Below, piece after piece: positions 35,431-47,651 of a stretch of DNA of 64,000 nt. The translations under genes were made by a program, and so were the position numbers. How positions within the stretch are numbered: position 1 is the first letter of the stretch; each line of letters begins with the position of its first letter. Where the stretch lies: positions 434,001 to 498,000 of the forward strand of contig RSEE01000031.1 in NCBI GenBank assembly GCA_003971905.1. The letters are read 5' to 3'. The notes under the pieces are model-generated. The model had not been told where the DNA came from and did no database searches. It saw only the letters and a list, made by a program, of their open reading frames with translations. Origin of the DNA: Moniliella sp. 'wahieum' (lineage: Eukaryota > Basidiomycota > Moniliellomycetes > Moniliellales > Moniliellaceae).

Positions 35431-36928
35431 GGTGGGTACGAGGGGCAGAGGAGGTGGTGGGGGGCGGGTGTGGCGCGGCGAGCGAAGGGCGGGGCGGCGG
35501 GCAGGCATGCTGGCCACCTGCCACGACGAGACGGGCGCCGTGCGGGGTGGCCTGGGCCAGACACAGCGCTGGGCTTCGGTCGCTGCTTCTGCCGCGGCGC
35601 GCTGTGGGAGGCCGCCTGCCTGTGCCCGCCTGCCTGCGCCGACGCGCGCCACTCGCCCCGGGCACGCGGCCAGTGTCGTCCGCCCGACGCGCCACTCCCG
35701 CAGCGCCTGCCGCCGGCGCCGCGCCAGTGTCTCGTGCCAGCCCCTCTCATGCGCCCCTGTGCCCCCCCTGCCTGCCGCTGTTCCAGCAAGGCAGTGCACG
35801 TGACCTCCTCCAAGTTTCAAGCACACTGCCACGCTGGCATGTCGCCTCGTCCGCTCAGGCACACAACGTGCGCCGGTAAGCTTTGCCCTCTGCCCCCACC
35901 CATCCATTCTCCTCCCCCCCCACCCCCATCCCCAGCCCACCGACCCCCCCAACCTGCTGTGCCATCCGTAGGACAGGGGGTGAAGCCCATCTGAGCTGGG
36001 GAGCAGCATCAAAAGCCCTGAATCCAGCGGCCCAAACGGACTTGGTGAATGATGTCTGCGTGCACTAAGGGAAAACAGCTGCGCCGGGAGGAGTTCTGTG
36101 CAATGCGCTGGGACTAAGGTGTGGTATGGCTTTGGGTCCCGCCGGATGGGCCCTCCTAACGCCCAGGCCTTAGCCTCGGCCTCAGGTGAGGGCCGCAGGG
36201 CCCGGCCTACACCTAACCACCAAGGCGTACCGTGAGGGGACCTACAACCATGCGGCCTGAGGCGCAAAGAGTCTATTAGGCTATCGCCACAGCGGTATTG
36301 GCGGGATTGCCAGCTATCTATATTGTGTGGATGCATGAAGTGCCTGAGGTGTCTTGATCCAGGCATTGATTGCGTCAGGGTGGGTCAAGTGTAGGTATAC
36401 GCCCAAGGTATTTGAAGACAATGGTATCTTTTTGTCGCCGCCGCCTGGTGTCTCTGCCCCGCACTGAACACACGCCGCCCTTTTTCCCCGCCGAAATAGG
36501 TCCAATCCCCGCACGCTCCCCCAAAAATCAGTAAGGTACTCGATATCTTTAACGCCGTGTCCGCCTCGGTACCGCCGCGTTCTCAGTACGCCCGTAAGCT
36601 GACAGGCCGTGACTGTCACATCTGTGCACAGCCAAGAAGGGCGGGGCGACAGCGACAGCGGCGACGGCGGCGCTACCATCGGCCATCCCCATATCCGGTT
36701 GGTCCGTCCCGTCTGCCCGACGGTATTATACCCCAGCTTCCCAGCACTCGCACGCACTAGCGGGCACTCGCCCTTTAAACATTTCATCTGCCATTCAATA
36801 TTCACCCCGGCTTGGCGCCTTGGGGCGTCGCGTCAAGCCTCAAGCTTCCACTGGGAGGAGCGTGCAATGTGCTTGGGAGCACCCCCTCCGCCCCCCACCC
36901 GCCACGCTCCACGCTCCATCCTCCCCCC
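35431..36928. other. Divergent intergenic region CDC10 / Zn2Cys6 regulator
   Basis: About 1.5 kb without a supportable gene. The CDC10-proximal part is extremely GC-rich, producing open frames of up to 377 codons on both strands with no family likeness. A C-rich tract lies at 35895-35960. The word TCAAGCCTCAAGCTTCC at 36833-36849 is one more copy of the dispersed AAGCTT motif. Confidence 0.45.
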
Positions 36929-39900
36929 ATGTCGTCCACCCCGTCGCCAATGTACCCACGCAACCCATCCTCCCCCTGGACGCCCTGGGCCTCGGTCCAG
37001 CCCGACTTGAGCGCCGCCGCCGCCGCCATTCCATCCGCCCACCCCGAGTTCGCATCCGCCGCCCGCCCCGCGCCCCCCAGCACCACTGCCTCGGATGACG
37101 ACGAGAGCGAAAGCGACGCAACCAACTCGGATGTCTTCCCCGACCCCGAACCGCACACCGCCCCGATCAACAGCTGCACCAGCGCAATCAGCACAACTCT
37201 CGCCCCAGTAAAAGCCCCGCCCGCTCCTTCCGCGACGACGACCGCGCCACGTCGGGCGCCAGTGCCGACCAGAATTCCCCCTCGGCCATCGCACTTGGCA
37301 CGTCCGCCTCCCCACCCGCCCCTCACAAGGCAAGCGCCGCCGAGGCGCAGTCGCGTGCACCGCCTGTCGCCGCCTCAAAATGCGCTGCACAGGCATCGAC
37401 AAGGGCCCTCCCTGTGCGCGATGCAAGACGTCGGGAACCGAGTGTGTGTTTGAGATCCCTGTCCGGGTCCGCAAGGGCTCCAAGGCCAAGAAGATCGAAC
37501 TCATGGCCGCCTCGCTGGAGAAGATGGAACAAACGTTGGCGGTGGTGCTTCGGAACATCCATCCCAAGCCGGGGCCAGCCGGACCAACCCCTAACCCTGC
37601 CTCCACCTCCACTGCTGACCCTTTGGCTTCCAACCAAATCACCCACACCGCGCCTTCCGAGTCCGCTGATGTACCGGCTCGCCGGCGGAGCTTGCCAGTA
37701 GGATCTACCCTTGCCCCCCACTGGCAGCCTGCGGTTGTCTTGTCCACCTCGCAACCCGGTTCCGCTCGAGTCCAACAGCCCAGGGCGAGCGATTCTGATC
37801 GCTCCGTATCAGACCATCGGACCGACCAGCCAGAGGCCACCTCGGCTTCTCGCCATGCCAGCATGAGAGTGGAAGATCCAACACTAGCCTCACCGGTTCG
37901 TCGGGGCAGCCAAAGATGGGCACAAACGAGGATTTTCCTGATTCGCCTGTCATTACCCAACAGCCGTGTCCAGGTTAGGATTGCATCGCATGCCGGGCCA
38001 TGGGTTGAATCCGCTGGGTCTGTTGGCCGAGGCTAGCTTGGGCACCTTATCCAGGCCCGCTGATCGTCCCTCTACCCTCCGCCTCCGCATGGGATGCCGA
38101 TCCGGGTATGCACCCCTCCCTCCCGAGGACCAAGTTCCTTTCATGGACCCCGACCGAGGATGCAAGCAGCCGGGCCCGTTAGGTGTAGCCAATCGCAATT
38201 ACTTTCGTCCTGGATTTATCGAGCAGCTTTGTGCGCAAGGTTTATCGAACGGGAGCTGCCGCCGACGCTGCTAGACGATGGATGGGTTACCCTCGATGAA
38301 CTGACCGACTTGTTCCGTATTTTCGCCACGTGCAACCATTTTGCCGCTGTCCTGGATCCCAGCTTGCACACACCTAACTTGGTCCGTTCCCGTTCGCCCT
38401 TTTTGTTCGCAGTGATTACCATGATTGCCTCCAAGTTTACATGCAGCGCCCCGACCTGCACAGTAAGGCACTTGAGTATGTGAAGCGGTGCAGCACTATG
38501 ATCTTGGAGAATGGGTGGAAGAGCATGGAGATCTCCCAAGGCTATCTTCTTCTCTCTCTATGGGGTCGTCGCCGAGCTTTGAGCAGGACAAAACTTGGTT
38601 CTACTCGGGCTTGGGCATCCGTATGGCGACCGACATCAACCTCGATCGCCCTTTGCCCCCGGGAACCCGCTTTTCCCCCTCCTTGGACACGTTGACCAAC
38701 AGCGGGACGTGCTGAATCGCGAACGGACGTGGATCCTGCTTTATTGTGGACCGGATGATGGCGTCGCACATGGCAAGTCGTCCACTGTACAGGAGGACAA
38801 GATTATTGGTTCGGTTCGGACGTGGTGCATGCAGCACCTCTCTCAACCATGGGACGTGGGGGTAGCCGGGCTGACAGAGCTGCATCGCATCCAATCCAAG
38901 CAGATGGACTTTCTGCACACATCCATGCCCTCGCTTGCGTGTGAGGCTGACTTTGCTTCTGTCATCCGCATGTTCAATCACCAGCTCGACGAGTGGCGCC
39001 AATTGTGGCATTTTGAAGATCTGCTACGTCAGTACCAGTCCCAACAGCCCGAGGGGCAAGCCGAAAAGCAGACCATGTACACTGCCGATGGCTTCCAAGA
39101 CCTTCCCCCCAGCCCGCTGGGAGGCCCCGGCGTAAACGATACGCCCCGCCTCTTTTCCCTCGAAGGACAAAGCGGCTCGCGAGGAAGCGTCCGCCATCTC
39201 CAAATTCTCAGTCAAGGCACGAACGACACCAGCTTCACCCTCGGCACCCCACCCCCCGAAAGCCAAATGGTTGCCCGAGCGCTCTACTTTTTGGTCCGTG
39301 TCGGGCCGTTGCGGTACCACTACGGAGTGCTGTTGCTCAACTCGTTTGGCTGCAACGGTTCTTGGACCAGCCCTCGACAACAGAGGTGGAGAAGCCAATG
39401 TGTACGTTGATCTGTTCTGTGAGGAGCTGACCTGTTGGCTAACTAGTTTGTGTCTGTCTCTCCTCCTTGGTGGTACCGGAACCTAGACTATTATCTGTGC
39501 AAAAACGCTGCCTTGTCTATCATCAAGTGTGCTGCCAGCTTGGGACCCGAACTACGTACGCGCCCGACTCGCAGTTCCTCATGATTGCGTACGCGGCGGT
39601 CTTCTTGATAAAGGTACGTCTTTTTCCAGAGAGTGTCTGTACTCTGTTGGATAGCAGTTGACCTGTTGCTCTGCTGCACCTTCTGGTCCATCCCCTTCCT
39701 TCTTTTTTTTCAGTTGGCGCGCCCCGTCTTTGCCGGGTACAGCAACCCGGTGATCTGCTGCCTTGGTCATGCGTCTGCAAACTTTTTTGCCACGATCGCA
39801 GTTAGCGAATCGCACACGCCTTACCTCTACGCCACTTTTCTCAAGACTGTGCTCGCGGCTCATGATGGTCGTACCGATTCGCCGCAACGCAGGTGCCCAG

Positions 39901-40577
39901 CAGCGTGCCTCCCCTCGCTCACCTCTTTAGCCTCCCTCCCTCAACCGCTGAGTCTTCAACTCGGGCGAACCAGGCACCGTGGCGCCCGCCCCGGCTGAGG
40001 CGACCGATGTACCTACCGCTACCGCTCGCTGCTGACCCCGCCCGAAACAGTTTGTGGCCCCCGACCAACCCCTCGAGTCCTCGACTGGGGCACGCAGCCT
40101 CGGCGCAGTTCTTGATGGGTCTGCCGCGCATGCCAGGAGGAAGGGACGATGGCTTGTTGGCTGCCAATTTGCTGCCTCGCACCCAATGGCCGTCCAACCG
40201 CCCGTCCAAGTCAACCCCGATGAACTGATGGACGACGATTTTTGGTCTTCCCTGTTACCCCCGGGCTTTGGCGCTCTGCCCACACTGTCCTCCCCGGGTG
40301 GCACCCCACTTGTGTCTACCCCTTCTGCTCGGGCTGCCGAAGCGGGACCGGGTTCGTCGCTACCGGGATGACGACTTGGCAACCAGCCACCTCTTCGGAC
40401 TCTTCGACTCCGGTGCGTGCGGGTGCGGGGCCGGGGGCAGGGCCGGTCCGCGTCGGATCGTCGACTCAGATGCCGGCTGCTCGGCACTGGCGCGGCGCCG
40501 CAGCCACCACGGCGTACGGCACCCCGCAGAGTTGGTTCTCCTTCCCGCCCTTTGCCACCTATGGAGGAGGGGGCTGA
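36929..40577 (+). CDS. Zn2Cys6 fungal transcription factor with middle homology domain
   Basis: Nuclear sequence-specific regulator. An acidic Pro/Ser-rich N-terminus leads to a perfect binuclear zinc cluster at about 37351-37450, with spacing C-x2-C-x6-C-x8-C-x2-C-x6-C (CTACRRLKMRC, then CARCKTSGTEC). A short coiled-coil-like helix follows (LMAASLEKMEQTL). The fungal_trans domain covers about 38200-39400: NYFRPGFIE, ISQGYLLLSLWG, TWFYSGLGIRMATDINLDRP, RTWILLYC and KSSTVQEDKIIGSVRTWC. After a likely short intron at 39402-39446 comes DSQFLMIAYAAVFLIK, then a clear 100-nt intron (39614-39713, GTACGT...TTCAG) joins to LARPVFAGYSN. The protein ends in FPPFATYGGGG. It resembles the facB/Prt1-type subgroup, but the targets cannot be read from sequence. 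The frame breaks many times. Confidence 0.87.
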
Positions 40578-40904
40578 AGCAGCAGACGGTGGGGCTGGTG
40601 AGCAATAATGCATGAATGTAAAGCCATCGACGCAATCGGCGTGGCAGCGCTTGTTGCGCCCGCTGCCCGCGTGGCGCGCCGCCACACACAGCGGGGTAAA
40701 TCTCTTGGGTCCCCGAGGCGTGCGGGCGGAATGCGTGCCATCCGTTCCGCCCGGCGGAGGGCTGGCGCACTGGGCAGGCACAAAAAAAAAAAAAGCAGCT
40801 TGTCAGACAGCAGCCCGGCGCGCTGGCGGGGCACGGCGGGGCCAATGTGTGCTTGGAGCCAACACCTGCCGCTGCGTTCCTCACGCCTATTCTGCTGCCC
40901 CCCC
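40578..40904. other. Spacer, Zn2Cys6 regulator to RRP14
   Basis: A 327-bp tandem spacer. The only notable element is a 13-base A run at about 40783-40795. No gene is seen. Confidence 0.4.
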
Positions 40905-42870
40905 ATGGCCAGCCCCTCCCCCCGCACCCCCGCGCGCGCCGCCGCGCCGCCCAGGCCACGCAGTCCCCTCCGTCCCTCTGCTGCCGCCCACGCTCCCGCC
41001 CCCTCGTCCGGCTTGGCCGCCTCCTCCTTCTCCTCTTCTCTGCCCCGCCCCCCAGCGATGGTACGTGCTGTCCCCCTCTTGCGCATCTGTCTGTGGCGGC
41101 CCACTGATCTGCCGTCTGCTTAGCCCTCGGCCTCTGGTCCGCCCGCTGCTCCGCCACCGCCGCTCCCCTTTGCGTCGGTCCAGTGGCACCCCGCCTTCCG
41201 CCGCCTGTGCCTCAGGTCGCATCCAGCTTTGCCTCCTTGGTCAGCCTCATCCCCACCCGCTACTACCTTCCCCGCGCCGACCCCACCTCCACCGCCTCCA
41301 CTGCCTCCACTGCCTCCGCCGCCTCCGCCGCCTCCTCTTGCTCCACCGCCACAGCCATCCCTCCCCCCATTTCCCTCGCCCTCCCCTCGCCCCCCCCAGT
41401 GCCAGTGCCAGTGCCAGTGCCCCCTCAGCGCAAGTGGCCACCCCCGACTGGCCCCCACCCCCGCGCCCCGCTGCCACAAATAATAAGCAGCCCAGCTGTC
41501 CAAATTGGAGCGGACTCACAAGCTGGTGCCGCCACTGCCAATGGCTGCGACGCGGGGGGTAGCCCCTGCTGCTACGCCTTGGCCACCGTACCGGCACAGT
41601 GCAGCTGCGCTGCTCGATTCCCAGATGGGGGGACAGGGAAGAGGAAGGGGAAGAAGAGAGCGAAAATGAGTCTCTCCCTTTTGTTGTGGACGAGGAGGAG
41701 GAGGTGAGGATGCACAATGGGGACGACTGTTTTGTGCGCAAACGGAAACGCAGTGCCGACGATGACGCATCGACCGCGGCGACGGAAACGGAACCGACGG
41801 AGCGGGTCGAGGGAGGGCCAAGTGGATCAGGTGCGAGCACGGGGGATCTACGTGCTCGTCTGCAGGCGCGCATTGCGGCGTTGCGCGCTACGCGAAAAGG
41901 GCGTGGGGAGGAGCGGACAGCAGGCCTGGAGCAGGCGCCAACTGGCAGTGTGGCCGACTTGTTGGCCCAACGCAGGCGGCGGGGCGAGATGCGGGATCGG
42001 CGACGAAGGGAACGGAAAGAAGCTCGTCGTGCAGCGGCAGTCACCGCGGCCGCCGCCGCGGCAGCCGCTGCCTCGGCGCCCGCTTCAAGTCCGTGCGCTT
42101 CCTTGGTCTCGTGCGCTTCGCCTGCCTTCTCTGCTCCGTCCGCTCGCTCGCCCATGGTCGAGTTCAGTTTCAAGCACCCTCTTCTCTGGGTTCCAGAACC
42201 TGTTGTCCCTGATTCCCACGCCGCGTCAGAACCAGCTGCGGAGACAAACCAGCATCCCAGTCACGACATGGAGAAGAAACAGGAACCTTCTGTGGCCGAG
42301 GTGGACGCCAGAGAAGAACGCCATGCGGTAGCTGACCCCCCTCCTGCCACACAACCGGGTTTTCTGTCGGAACGTGCAAGTACCTTGCCCGTTGTTCCTT
42401 CTCGCAAGCCCAAGGCGGAGCGCAAGGCGGGCAAACGAGGTGGGGCAGGACCGGGGACAAGCAAGGAGACGGGGGACAAAGAATCATGCCTGCAGGGCGA
42501 AGTGCCTGGGCGGGATCTACAGCCCAGCGCCCACAAAGATCGGTCCAAGGGCAAAGCCAACCCGCCGATCGGGGCTGAACGCAACCAGGTGGGTGCCGAG
42601 GGCGCTCAGTCACACGCAGAACATACGCAACCAGCGCAACACACACCCCAAGCGCCACCTACCCAACCCGGACAACCCACGCACCCATCACGATCAGCCA
42701 AGCAAACCACTAAGCATGGACCCAAGTCGCTGCCCAACCGAAAAGTTTCTTCCTCTTCCTCCCGCCCCCTCGTGACCAAGGCCAAGACCAAAGCTGCTCG
42801 ACCTGGCTTTGAGGGAAGGGCATCGGCCTTTCGCGCTCGAGCAGTGGCCCGCAAAAAGGGACACAAGTAA
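40905..42870 (+). CDS. RRP14: RRP14/SURF6-type ribosome biogenesis protein
   Basis: Nucleolar protein needed for pre-rRNA processing of both subunits. Exon 1 codes for an Ala/Pro/Ser-rich start (MASPSPRTPARAAAPP). A 63-nt intron at 41061-41123 (GTACGT, CTGAT, TTAG) follows. Next comes LRSH plus SSFASLVSLIPTRYYLP, the conserved Rrp14 N-terminal box, which spans a frame break near 41222. Then a Pro/Ser linker, an acidic stretch (DEEEEV), KRKR, LRARLQARIAALRATRKGR and LAQRRRRGEMRDRRRRERKEARR (the basic SURF6 helix). A long disordered tail ends in ARPGFEGRASAF and KKGHK, like the RPGFEG C-terminal box of the family. The last 420 codons are open without a break. The match rests on several short boxes, so orthology is likely rather than certain. 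Confidence 0.8.
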
Positions 42871-44094
42871 AGCATATGGGAGGGCTACCGCTTCCCCCCA
42901 CCCTACCTTCCTTACCCTCACCCTCCCCCCCCCCCCACGCCTCAACCTCACGCCGTCCTCTCAGATCTCATGCGTTTCCCAATATTCCTAGTACTGCTTG
43001 CATCATGGTCTATTCAGAACAATCATCTACCGCATTAAGGGGGTCGCTGTTGTACACGAAAAGGGTCGGTTGTGCTGTTGGAGTACAGGTTGCAGGTTAG
43101 GAACGACGTGGTGAACGGCAAGGAGCACCGACAATGGATTGCGGTGGCGATGGAGGAGGATGAAGGTGTGGAGGGTGCGAGAGGAACGAGGACGAAGTGG
43201 GAAAAGAAAGAGCGAGGTGTTTGATGCCAGGCGGCGGTGTAGCTTGGCTTGGCTGTTTGCAGACTGAGCACTGAGCCGTTTGGTGGGGGGGGTGCGAACT
43301 CGCGCACGACTTGCCAGGGACACCCGGGCCATTCCAACCCTCCAAAACGGGGCACTGTGCCCAGCTGATTCGGGCAGCGCCCGCCCCTGCCATCTTGACC
43401 CAAGATCTTGTCGTCAGACTACTAGTAGCACGTTATTGGTAAGCGACAACGGGACCCTGCAATTGCGCAACAGGACCTCCAACTTATTGCCCGTCACCTG
43501 GGCAACTCCAGCTACGTCTTTACCTTGCCCTCCCAATTGGACAAATGACCCATGGCAATCACATCCGGCCGGCGCTGCTTGAGGCGGTCAAATCGGCCCG
43601 CCTGCTGCCCCCTCCCCGAATGGGCTTCCAGATTGTGACCCGCAACGCCGCAAAGTAGCGGTCGTACCCCCAATCCGAATCGGTGCTCCTTGCCACCGAC
43701 GGCCCTAGTGTCCAGCTCCAAGTCTGCAAGCATGGCGGTCGCAGGCACCGTTAGGATGCCCTCTTCTGCCTCTTGATTCAGCGTTTGCGTCGGCGGGGGG
43801 CATTGGTATGGAGGCCATGCTGATCCAATCCGTGCGTCTGCCGGCCGACCGAGACGTAGTGGGGAGGCTGGTGTCGTTAAAACTGAGCTTGTTCGGTCGA
43901 TAGTCGATAACCTCGATGACCGGTGACCGATCAGATAGATGATCGATGATCGATGACCATCATTAATCATTGATCGAATTGATTGCTATTCTCCAGTGAT
44001 GAGGAGTGATGTCTGCCCTGCCATCCGCCATCTGCCCCCAGCCACTGCTACCCCACCTGGCTGGCGCCGCCCCCCTTGGCCTCGACGAGCCGCG
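42871..44094. other. Intergenic, RRP14 to RING-CH gene
   Basis: About 1.2 kb. No gene is seen. The right end (43896-43985) is a patch of overlapping GATCGATGA/TCGATGA words with lower GC. Short open frames on both strands show no conserved motifs. Confidence 0.45.
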
Positions 44095-47000
44095 ATGGAT
44101 GCTGAGGCCGGGTCTCGCCATGGGCCTGGCCAGGACTTGCTCGAGCGCCTCGAGATTGAGGAGATGCTCGGTACCTTCCCGCCTTGCGTCCCGCCGTGCA
44201 TGAGGATGCGCCCGCCGCCCCCTCAGCAGGTCTGCCGAGGTATTAGTGCGTGAGCGCATTCTACCCTCGACTCCGCCTGGCCCGCCACCAGCCGATGAGC
44301 ACCAGCATTGGATCGAGGCGCCTTCCACTCCTGTCGAAAGCCACACGGACGATGAAGACGGGGACGAACCCCGTTGCCGCGTATGTCTGACTGGCAACGA
44401 CCCCTTTGCCGACGATGGGGCTGGTGGCGTGCTGGGCCCCCTGATTGCGCCCTGTCTCTGCAGTGGCTCGGTGGCCTGGATCCACGTTGGATGCCTGAAC
44501 CGTTGGCGACACTCCTCTACCAGCTCTACGGCTTCCGCTGCGTGTCCCCAATGTAGTATGCGCTATCGCTTTTCTCCCCCTCGCGGGGGCTCGGCAGCCG
44601 TTTGGGCGATTTACTGCAAGCCGCTACGGCTGTTGCCGCGGCATTGCTGCCTTGGGGCTGTCTTTATGCCTAGGTCTGGTGGCTGTCTCGGCTATTCCAC
44701 TTTTGGGACACTGGGCACCCACCACCTCTGCCCTCCAAACGTTGGCCTCCCCGCCCCAGCTCACGTACAGCATTCATCTCGCCGACACCCGGCCGTTGAT
44801 CACCATCACCCACTATGGCCCCGGCCGTCCTGGCGACTCGCTCAATTGGCGTCGCGAACCAACCGGCTCGCTTGCTCGCTCAAGCTTGGACGCGATCCGG
44901 CGTGTGTTCGAGTCGAAGCGGAGGGACCCTGTATGGGTGGAGCTGCCTGAGCCCTGGAGGTTGCAAGATACCTCCGACCCGCTGCTTGTCCAGCTTGTAC
45001 CTCGGAGCCGAGTCCTTCGCCATCAACGAAGTTCTCCCCAGTTTCCTTTTTCCTATCGCTTTTCCCTTCGCGCCTGAAGGCCACCAACGTGCCCCCGCAA
45101 TCTCCTCGCTGAACCCTTTATCCAAAGAGCAAGACTACTTGGCGTTGCCCCTGTTCCACGTTACGGAAGAAGATGCGCAGGACGACCTTTCGTTTTGGGG
45201 GGGGACCCGCGCCCTGTACGGTATCCAGCCGACCTGGATATTGATAGTCTGATCGAAGCTAGCACCGCCCCACCGACTGCTCCTCCGACCAGCTGTCCGT
45301 TCTGGCGCAGCCCAGCGAGATACCGTGCCTTACCTTCGTCAGGTCACCATTCGCATATCTACACGGCCACCTTTAACACGCATCCGGAACGGTCGATGCG
45401 TGCTGATCATGGGAAAACCGCATGGGTTGCCGGTGCACGACGAAAGCTGGTCGCGAGAACCGGATGCGTCTGAGTGCCGGACCGCATGGATCGCTTCCTC
45501 GGCCTCGCGCTGGGGGCGTGGGTGCTCAGGCTTGGGCTTCAGGTCGCGGGGGTATTTTTGTCCGAAGGAGGCAGGGCGTTGGTGGATGGCTTGGCCCGCT
45601 CGGGGCCGGCATGCTCGCTATGTTTGATGCCCATCACTTACAATGGGACGGGTTGTTCCTACTAGCCCGGATCGCACTGCTAGGCTTGATGGCTCTCTTG
45701 TGCCAACAGTTTCAAGCTGCCGCACCACTCCCGCGCATCGTGCCTGGGCCCACGTGCCTGTCCGGTCGCGACAAAGAGTGGTGGCAGGATGGGTAGTGCA
45801 AGTGATTCTTGCGGCTGGGTCCGCCTTGCTGGGGCCCTACTGGGCCGACTGGTGGGGGGGCTACCCTTTGCTCGTGTACGGCCGGTCGGGTGTGGGACAA
45901 GAACTGCTCTTCACCCAGATCTTGGCCGGTTCACCGGGCCTGCCCATCATAGCTGATTCCCTGCTGACTCCGCTCGCGCGGGCAAGCACGACCGTCGCGC
46001 GGGTTCGGGCCGCCACTACATCCCGCTGGACCTCGGCGCCCTGGGCAGTGCCCAACGATACGGCAGCCGAGGTGTACGGCGCTTGGTGCGGGCTCTGTTG
46101 GACCGGCAGGACAGCTTGGCACAACGGACGCCTCTCGACGTCTACCGCGACTTGACGTGCACGACCACGTTGCCCGCAGGGCACATCAAGCCGTGGGATG
46201 CCGTGTCGGGGTAGCCCAGACGCAAGCAACGGACGCGTTGCCCTCCTTGCCCGTTTGCAAGCTGCAGCCACGCTGGGAGCCCCCCTGGTGGTGGCATTCG
46301 CATTGCTGCGCACTATGGTTTGGCTTGGTCATTCGCACCTCTGGATCTTTTGGGACCAAATCGTTCTCTCGTCCCGTCGCCTCGTTCGTGAGGGGACACA
46401 CGTCTTTTTGCTCGCATGTCCAGCACGCAAGCTCGTCCGCTGGCTTCCCTCCCATCTGCGCGTTTGGATGGGCTGTGGTGCCCCCACCCTCCCCAGGGTG
46501 CTGGCAGAGGGGGACCATGTCGGGGGGGCGATGCGACCCAACCCGTCGCGTGGCGTCGCGAACCGCCGACCGGCGCGACCGACCAAGGCAAGCCGACATT
46601 CACCTTCCATGGGCGCATTTGAGCTGGTATTGCAACTCGGGCCTCGCGCTCGGGCCGAAGAAGGGGCAGGGGGGGGTGGGGGGAGAAGGTGCAGAGGGAG
46701 CAGCAGGAATGATGGCGGATGGTCCGGTCGAGGTGGAGGAATTGGCAGAACAGTTGGCCGAGGTGGCACTCCAAGCGGACTGGTTGGCCGAAGCCCACAA
46801 CCTGCCCGTGTGGCAGATGGAATTGCGGAGCCTGGACGTGCGCGAGCGACGGCAGCTATGGTGCGAGCGGCCACTGTGGCCGGCTGCCTCTCCCTTGCCA
46901 TCTTCGCCGACGAACCACGGAGGTGCTCAGTGATCTGGTCAACCTGTATGGCTCGTTGGAGATCATCCTCAACCACGTCCGCGTCGCAGCTGTGTTGGGC

Positions 47001-47117
47001 CCCTTCTTGCCCCTCGCTCTCTTTTATACCCAGCTGCGCTCGGTCGAGACCAAACTGGTTCTGCACGCGAGGTCCTGGACCTTGCCACCCAGCGCCGCGC
47101 TAGGCGCTAGCTCTTGA
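44095..47117 (+). CDS. RING-CH (RINGv) multi-pass membrane protein, probable E3 ubiquitin ligase
   Basis: Near the N-terminus lies a RING-CH zinc domain: PRCRVCLTGNDPF, then APCLCSGSVAWIHVGCLNRW and ACPQCSMRYRF, giving the C4HC3 pattern of MARCH/Doa10-type E3 ligases. Hydrophobic segments follow that look like several membrane spans (GLSLCLGLVAVSAIPLLG; FLGLALGAWVLRLGLQVAGVF; LFLLARIALLGLMALLC; WVVQVILAAGSALLGPYW; PLLVYGRSGVGQELLFTQI; LGAPLVVAFALLRTMVWLG; VRVAAVLGPFLPLALFYTQL). The total would be about 950 residues, shorter than Doa10. I cannot name an orthologue. The ATG at 44095 (MDAEAGSRHGPG) is the best start, reached across one frame break before the RING. The stop is ambiguous between 47110 and 47117. 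The frame breaks are frequent. Confidence 0.72.
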
Positions 47118-47651
47118 CGCTTGAAACTTGTCCCCGCTGTCTTCTTCTGTGTATTAGTGTGCGCTCGTGGGCCACGGACGTTGGACGATCGAGCAGCCTG
47201 ATGATTTTGTTTCGTCTGTGTGTACTGCTGCATATCCATTGTCGCCCTATCTCTTTCCAGTGTGTCTATGCAGTTTGTCCTCCGTTAGCCACTCTGGGTC
47301 CGGGGGGCCTGGCCCATCCCAGTCAGGCCGGGTGTGCTCTTCTCCCGACGGACCCCGCAGTGGGTGGCGAAAAGACGACCAAGTCCAACCAAGGACAATG
47401 GGGTAGGGTTATGGGGCGAGTTGCGCAGGCGGCTAATCCAGGTGGCGCCATTGCTGCAGCGCAGCCAGCCGGCTAAACCCGATCACACAGTTTAACCCAG
47501 CACGCGCACGGCGCCTGTGTGGCCCATGGCCGCCTGCGCTGAGTGCCCAGACTGTACTGTCCAAACCAAGCACGCTGGCCGGGGTGCTCCCGGTGCTCCC
47601 CGCCGTTGGCCATCCGCCTGACAGAACATAAAGCCTGCCCGACGGCTGCGG
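47118..47651. other. Spacer, RING-CH gene to D-lactate dehydrogenase
   Basis: No gene is seen. It holds the 3' region of the upstream gene and the promoter of the next. Confidence 0.4.

Noticed and set aside
35233-36366. 377-codon minus-strand frame running into CDC10
   Set aside because: Only its last 65 codons are CDC10. The upstream part is GC-rich leader sequence with no conservation, and the family start is the ATG at 35430.
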